Notes under the pieces: model-generated
Databases searched by the model: none
Seen by the model: the letters and a program-made list of their open reading frames with translations, nothing else
What the model was told of the DNA's origin: nothing
NCBI GenBank assembly: GCA_963822485.1
Contig: CAWGHW010000012.1
Span: 1 to 64,000, forward strand
Direction of reading: 5' to 3'
Source: DASUBV01 sp963822485
GTDB taxonomy: Bacteria > Actinomycetota > Actinomycetes > Streptosporangiales > Streptosporangiaceae
Length of the DNA stretch: 64,000 nucleotides
Translations under genes and position numbers: made by a program
Shown: positions 61,701-64,000 of the stretch, one piece after another
How positions within the stretch are numbered: position 1 is the stretch's first letter
Layout: each line of letters begins with the position of its first letter

Positions 61701-62421
61701 CGCGCTCATAGAGCGACTCCGCCGTAAGCCGGAGCGGCTTGTTGCGTTCGTCAAAATACTCGGTCTGGCGTGCTTCCTTCGCACGTCGGCGCTGCTCGCT
61801 GGGCAGGGCGATACCCAGATGGTAATCCCACCCCGTCCTCATGGAATCCAGCTGCGCCATCCTCTCGACGGTCTGCCGAACCGAGTTCAGCGCTTCCTCA
61901 GTCGGCACAAACTCGTTAAAGGCCGTCCCATAGCGAGTGTTCACCATTCGGATAACGCTTGCGAGGTCCGATGTAACCGTTTCAAAGGGCGCGACCACCG
62001 TCTTTTCGAGGTAAGGAACAACGGCGGAATAAAAGCGTATGTAGCTGCGAAGAGCCCACCGCAGCGAGGCATGCGGGTCCCTGACCACCAAGGAAAGAAT
62101 CGCTTCAGATGGCTCCCGTATCAGCACGATCGCCGGAACATCAAGACCTGCGGCGCGCTTAATCTGAGCGGCGGCATGGAGGTGATGAGCGATCTCGATC
62201 TCGCGACCCTGAGCCAGCCGGAATGCCACGACAGCGAACGTATTTCCCGAGCGAGGATATCCCTCTATCACGATCTCGGTTGTCCGGCTGACCCAGCAGC
62301 GGGGGTCTTCAGGCTCTTGCAAGGCCGGAACGAACCTGACGGTGGTTAGAAAGATCGGAGTCACAGACGACCAGTCATGGACATGCAACCAGGCAAGGTG
62401 AACCAACCGGGGCTTCGGCAT
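61678..62421 (-). CDS. Sulfotransferase family protein
   Basis: 247 residues from ATG 62421, chosen because GGGAGGG stands nine bases upstream and the family starts at this distance before the P-loop. SRTTEIVIEGYPRSGNTFAVVAFRLAQ holds the PAPS phosphate loop (PRSGNTF). VPAIVLIREPSEAILSLVVRDPHASLRWALRSYIRFYSAVVPYLEKTVVAPFETVTSDL has the 3'-phosphate-binding Arg and Ser region (REPSEAILS). The longer frame to 62544 is possible but unsupported. Expected to sulfate a sugar or lipid made by the locus. Confidence 0.87.
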   Translation of the reverse strand: MPKPRLVHLAWLHVHDWSSVTPIFLTTVRFVPALQEPEDPRCWVSRTTEIVIEGYPRSGNTFAVVAFRLAQGREIEIAHHLHAAAQIKRAAGLDVPAIVLIREPSEAILSLVVRDPHASLRWALRSYIRFYSAVVPYLEKTVVAPFETVTSDLASVIRMVNTRYGTAFNEFVPTEEALNSVRQTVERMAQLDSMRTGWDYHLGIALPSEQRRRAKEARQTEYFDERNKPLRLTAESLYERVMQYSRN

Positions 62422-62606
62422 GGCGGTCGTCCCTCCCGCTGCCGTGTTCATCTCCAGATCAAACTGTACACGATCCATCGCATCAAATAGCGACGGGGTC
62501 CCTGCCGCGCCGCCAGGAGGCACGGCCGACACAGTCAGATACAATCTTGGCGTGCGCTCCTGCGCGCATAACCGATAGAATAGAGTAAGCGAGCGGGGGA
62601 CCTAGA

Positions 62607-63320
62607 ATGAAGACAGCTGTACTCACAACCAGCTGGGACGACGGTCACAGGTGTGATGTGAGGCTGGCGCGGATGCTTAAAGAGTACGGGCTCAAGGCGA
62701 CGTTTTACGTGGCACCTGAGAATCAAGAGTTCGCCAAGCAGGATCTACTATCTTTGCCAGAGATCAGAGATCTAAGCCAGGATTTTGAGATCGGCGCTCA
62801 TTCGATGACTCATCGTCGGCTGCCTAACATCTCTCAACAGGAAGCAGCGAGGGAGATAACCGAGTCTAAGGCAGTGCTAGAGCAGGTTGTCGGCAAGGAG
62901 GTCAAGGTTTTCTGTTATCCAGGCGGCGCCTATACCAAGTTGCATGTGCAGCTGGTCAAGGACGCCGGGTACCGATACGCGCGCACAGTGGCCAGGCGCA
63001 CATTTACAGTGGACGATCCCTACGAGGCAGGAACTTCTTTGCACGTCCATAAACGCCGGTTCGGGTTCGACCTATGGCACACCGCTCGTGTTGTGAAGTT
63101 CCGGCCCATTAAGGTCCTGCACTGCCTCGAATGGGATGCCTTGGCAAAAGCCATGTTCGATCGGGTCATAAAAGAAGGCGGCATATGTCATATTTGGGGT
63201 CATAGCTGGGAAATTGATGAGTATGATGATTGGGAGCGCCTAGAAAGCGTATTTCGTTACATCAGCGCGAACCCGAAGGTTAACTACGCCACGAATGGGG
63301 AGCTTGAGGCCTATTCATAA
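62607..63320 (+). CDS. Polysaccharide deacetylase (NodB-like)
   Basis: 237 residues. LTTSWDDGHRCDVRLARMLKEYGLKATFYVAPEN has the catalytic Asp-Asp pair. FEIGAHSMTHRRLPNISQQEAAREI has the two zinc His residues (H-x3-H), KVFCYPGGAYTKLHVQLVKDAGYRYARTV is the Arg/Pro motif, and ICHIWGHSWEIDEY is the C-terminal His motif. No signal peptide, so it acts in the cytoplasm on a nucleotide- or lipid-linked amino sugar. Lower GC than the chromosome. Ribosome site GCGGGGGAC. Confidence 0.92.
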   Translation: MKTAVLTTSWDDGHRCDVRLARMLKEYGLKATFYVAPENQEFAKQDLLSLPEIRDLSQDFEIGAHSMTHRRLPNISQQEAAREITESKAVLEQVVGKEVKVFCYPGGAYTKLHVQLVKDAGYRYARTVARRTFTVDDPYEAGTSLHVHKRRFGFDLWHTARVVKFRPIKVLHCLEWDALAKAMFDRVIKEGGICHIWGHSWEIDEYDDWERLESVFRYISANPKVNYATNGELEAYS

Positions 63321-63380
63321 GAGGCGCTGGGGTTCAGCGGACAGCAACTCCTCCGCTGCCGAACGGTACTCCCGGCCGGG

Positions 63381-64000
63381 TCAGCGCGCGGCCCCCTGCG
63401 CCGTCTCCCAGCCGAGGGCGATCGGCTCGTAGGCCCCCTCCACGTAGATCTGGTGCCAGAGCGAGAACACGATGAGCACCCAGATGTGGCGCTCGTTCAC
63501 GGCGGGGTCGCCGATCCGGAATGCATGCAGCAGATCCAACGCTTCCTGGCGGTTCACCCACTGATCGGTCTGCGCCTCGCGCAGCAGCCGGTCGGCGAAG
63601 CCGTAGGCGTCGCCCTTCAGCCAGTGGCCGATCGGTACCGGGAAGCCGAGCTTGGTACGCTCCGCGGCCGCCTTCGGCAACACCTCGCTCATGGCCGTGC
63701 GCAGCGCCCGCTTCGTGGTCCCGGCATAGACGCCACCGAGTCCGCGGCCGGCGCCGATCTTCTCCTCCCGGGCCAGCCGGGCCGCGACCGCCATCACCTC
63801 CCGGTCGAGGAAGGGCACCCGCAGCTCCAGGCTATGCGCCATCGTCATCCGGTCAGCCTTGACCAGGATGCTGCTGTGCAGCCAGGTGTTGATATCCACC
63901 AGCTGCATGCTGGAGACGTCGTCCAGTCCGGCCGCCTCAGCCTGGTCGTACACCGGGTCGGTCACGTCATAGGCCCGGGCCGGGCCCGGCAGGCCCGGGC
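63381..64000 (-). CDS. asnB: Asparagine synthetase (glutamine-hydrolysing), C-terminal part
   Basis: The last 205 or so residues of an asparagine synthetase; the frame is open to the window edge, so the N-terminus and glutaminase domain lie outside. MQLVDINTWLHSSILVKADRMTMAHSLELRVPFLDREVMAVAARL is the synthetase signature, then GTTKRALRTAMSEVLPKAAAERTKLGFPVPIGHWL. In biosynthetic loci such enzymes amidate carboxylates, including sugars and peptides. GC content returns to chromosomal level here. Confidence 0.92.
   Translation of the reverse strand, partial: PGLPGPARAYDVTDPVYDQAEAAGLDDVSSMQLVDINTWLHSSILVKADRMTMAHSLELRVPFLDREVMAVAARLAREEKIGAGRGLGGVYAGTTKRALRTAMSEVLPKAAAERTKLGFPVPIGHWLKGDAYGFADRLLREAQTDQWVNRQEALDLLHAFRIGDPAVNERHIWVLIVFSLWHQIYVEGAYEPIALGWETAQGAAR

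Overview
This is a very GC-rich chromosomal window of actinomycete type. GTG and TTG starts, a strong G/C third-base preference, 4-bp ATGA gene overlaps, an F420-dependent NADP reductase (npdG), a GOLPH3 protein, tandem MMPL exporters, a stand-alone LigD polymerase domain and many TetR/GntR/ArsR regulators fit a soil, probably filamentous, member of the Actinomycetota. I cannot name the genus from sequence alone.

Layout. 0-4 kb: a minus-strand operon of a membrane-anchored vWA protein and a bacterial tubulin-like GTPase, broken here by many frameshifts. 4-11 kb: housekeeping and accessory enzymes (TetR with a divergent alpha/beta hydrolase, DagK-like kinase, CutA, MpaB-type oxygenase, histidine phosphatase) and an ArsR/small TM/sensor-domain operon. 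11-19 kb: secreted penicillin-acylase-type amidase and two tandem MMPL transporters. 19-29 kb: GNAT, DHA2 efflux pump behind a perfect palindromic operator, a flavin-dependent oxidoreductase carrying an inserted minisatellite, LigD polymerase, and two consecutive 'APC permease + GNAT acetyltransferase' couplets. 29-32.6 kb: GOLPH3 protein, an ISAzo13-type insertion sequence with terminal inverted repeats, and a GntR regulator. 32.6-44.5 kb: methionine aminopeptidase, two YbjQ-domain proteins, GDPD, a ketoacyl-synthase III fused to a haem-oxygenase-like di-iron domain with an unknown partner, npdG, panB, and an MFS pump with its TetR. 44.5-54.6 kb: two paralogous large secreted proteins of unknown function facing each other across strong hairpins, then redox, hydrolase, GT87 and two-component genes. 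54.6-64 kb: an apparently acquired, lower-GC biosynthetic locus with GT2 glycosyltransferase, free-standing adenylation domain, free-standing carrier protein, a TrpB2-like PLP enzyme lacking its catalytic Glu, acyltransferase, FkbM methyltransferase, sulfotransferase, polysaccharide deacetylase and an asparagine synthetase running off the end.

Two window-wide features stand out. First, an invariant 16-bp AT-rich word (TGATAACAGCAAGAAG) occurs nine times, all on the + strand, and reads Asp-Asn-Ser-Lys-Lys in frame inside at least three genes. Second, single-base frameshifts break about a dozen otherwise well-conserved genes outside the 55-64 kb locus. They are either assembly indels or recent decay, and the affected genes are annotated across the breaks. 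The most promising new biology is the adenylation/carrier/TrpB-like cassette at 56-60 kb, the ketoacyl-synthase/di-iron fusion at 37-39 kb, and the DNSKK repeat family.
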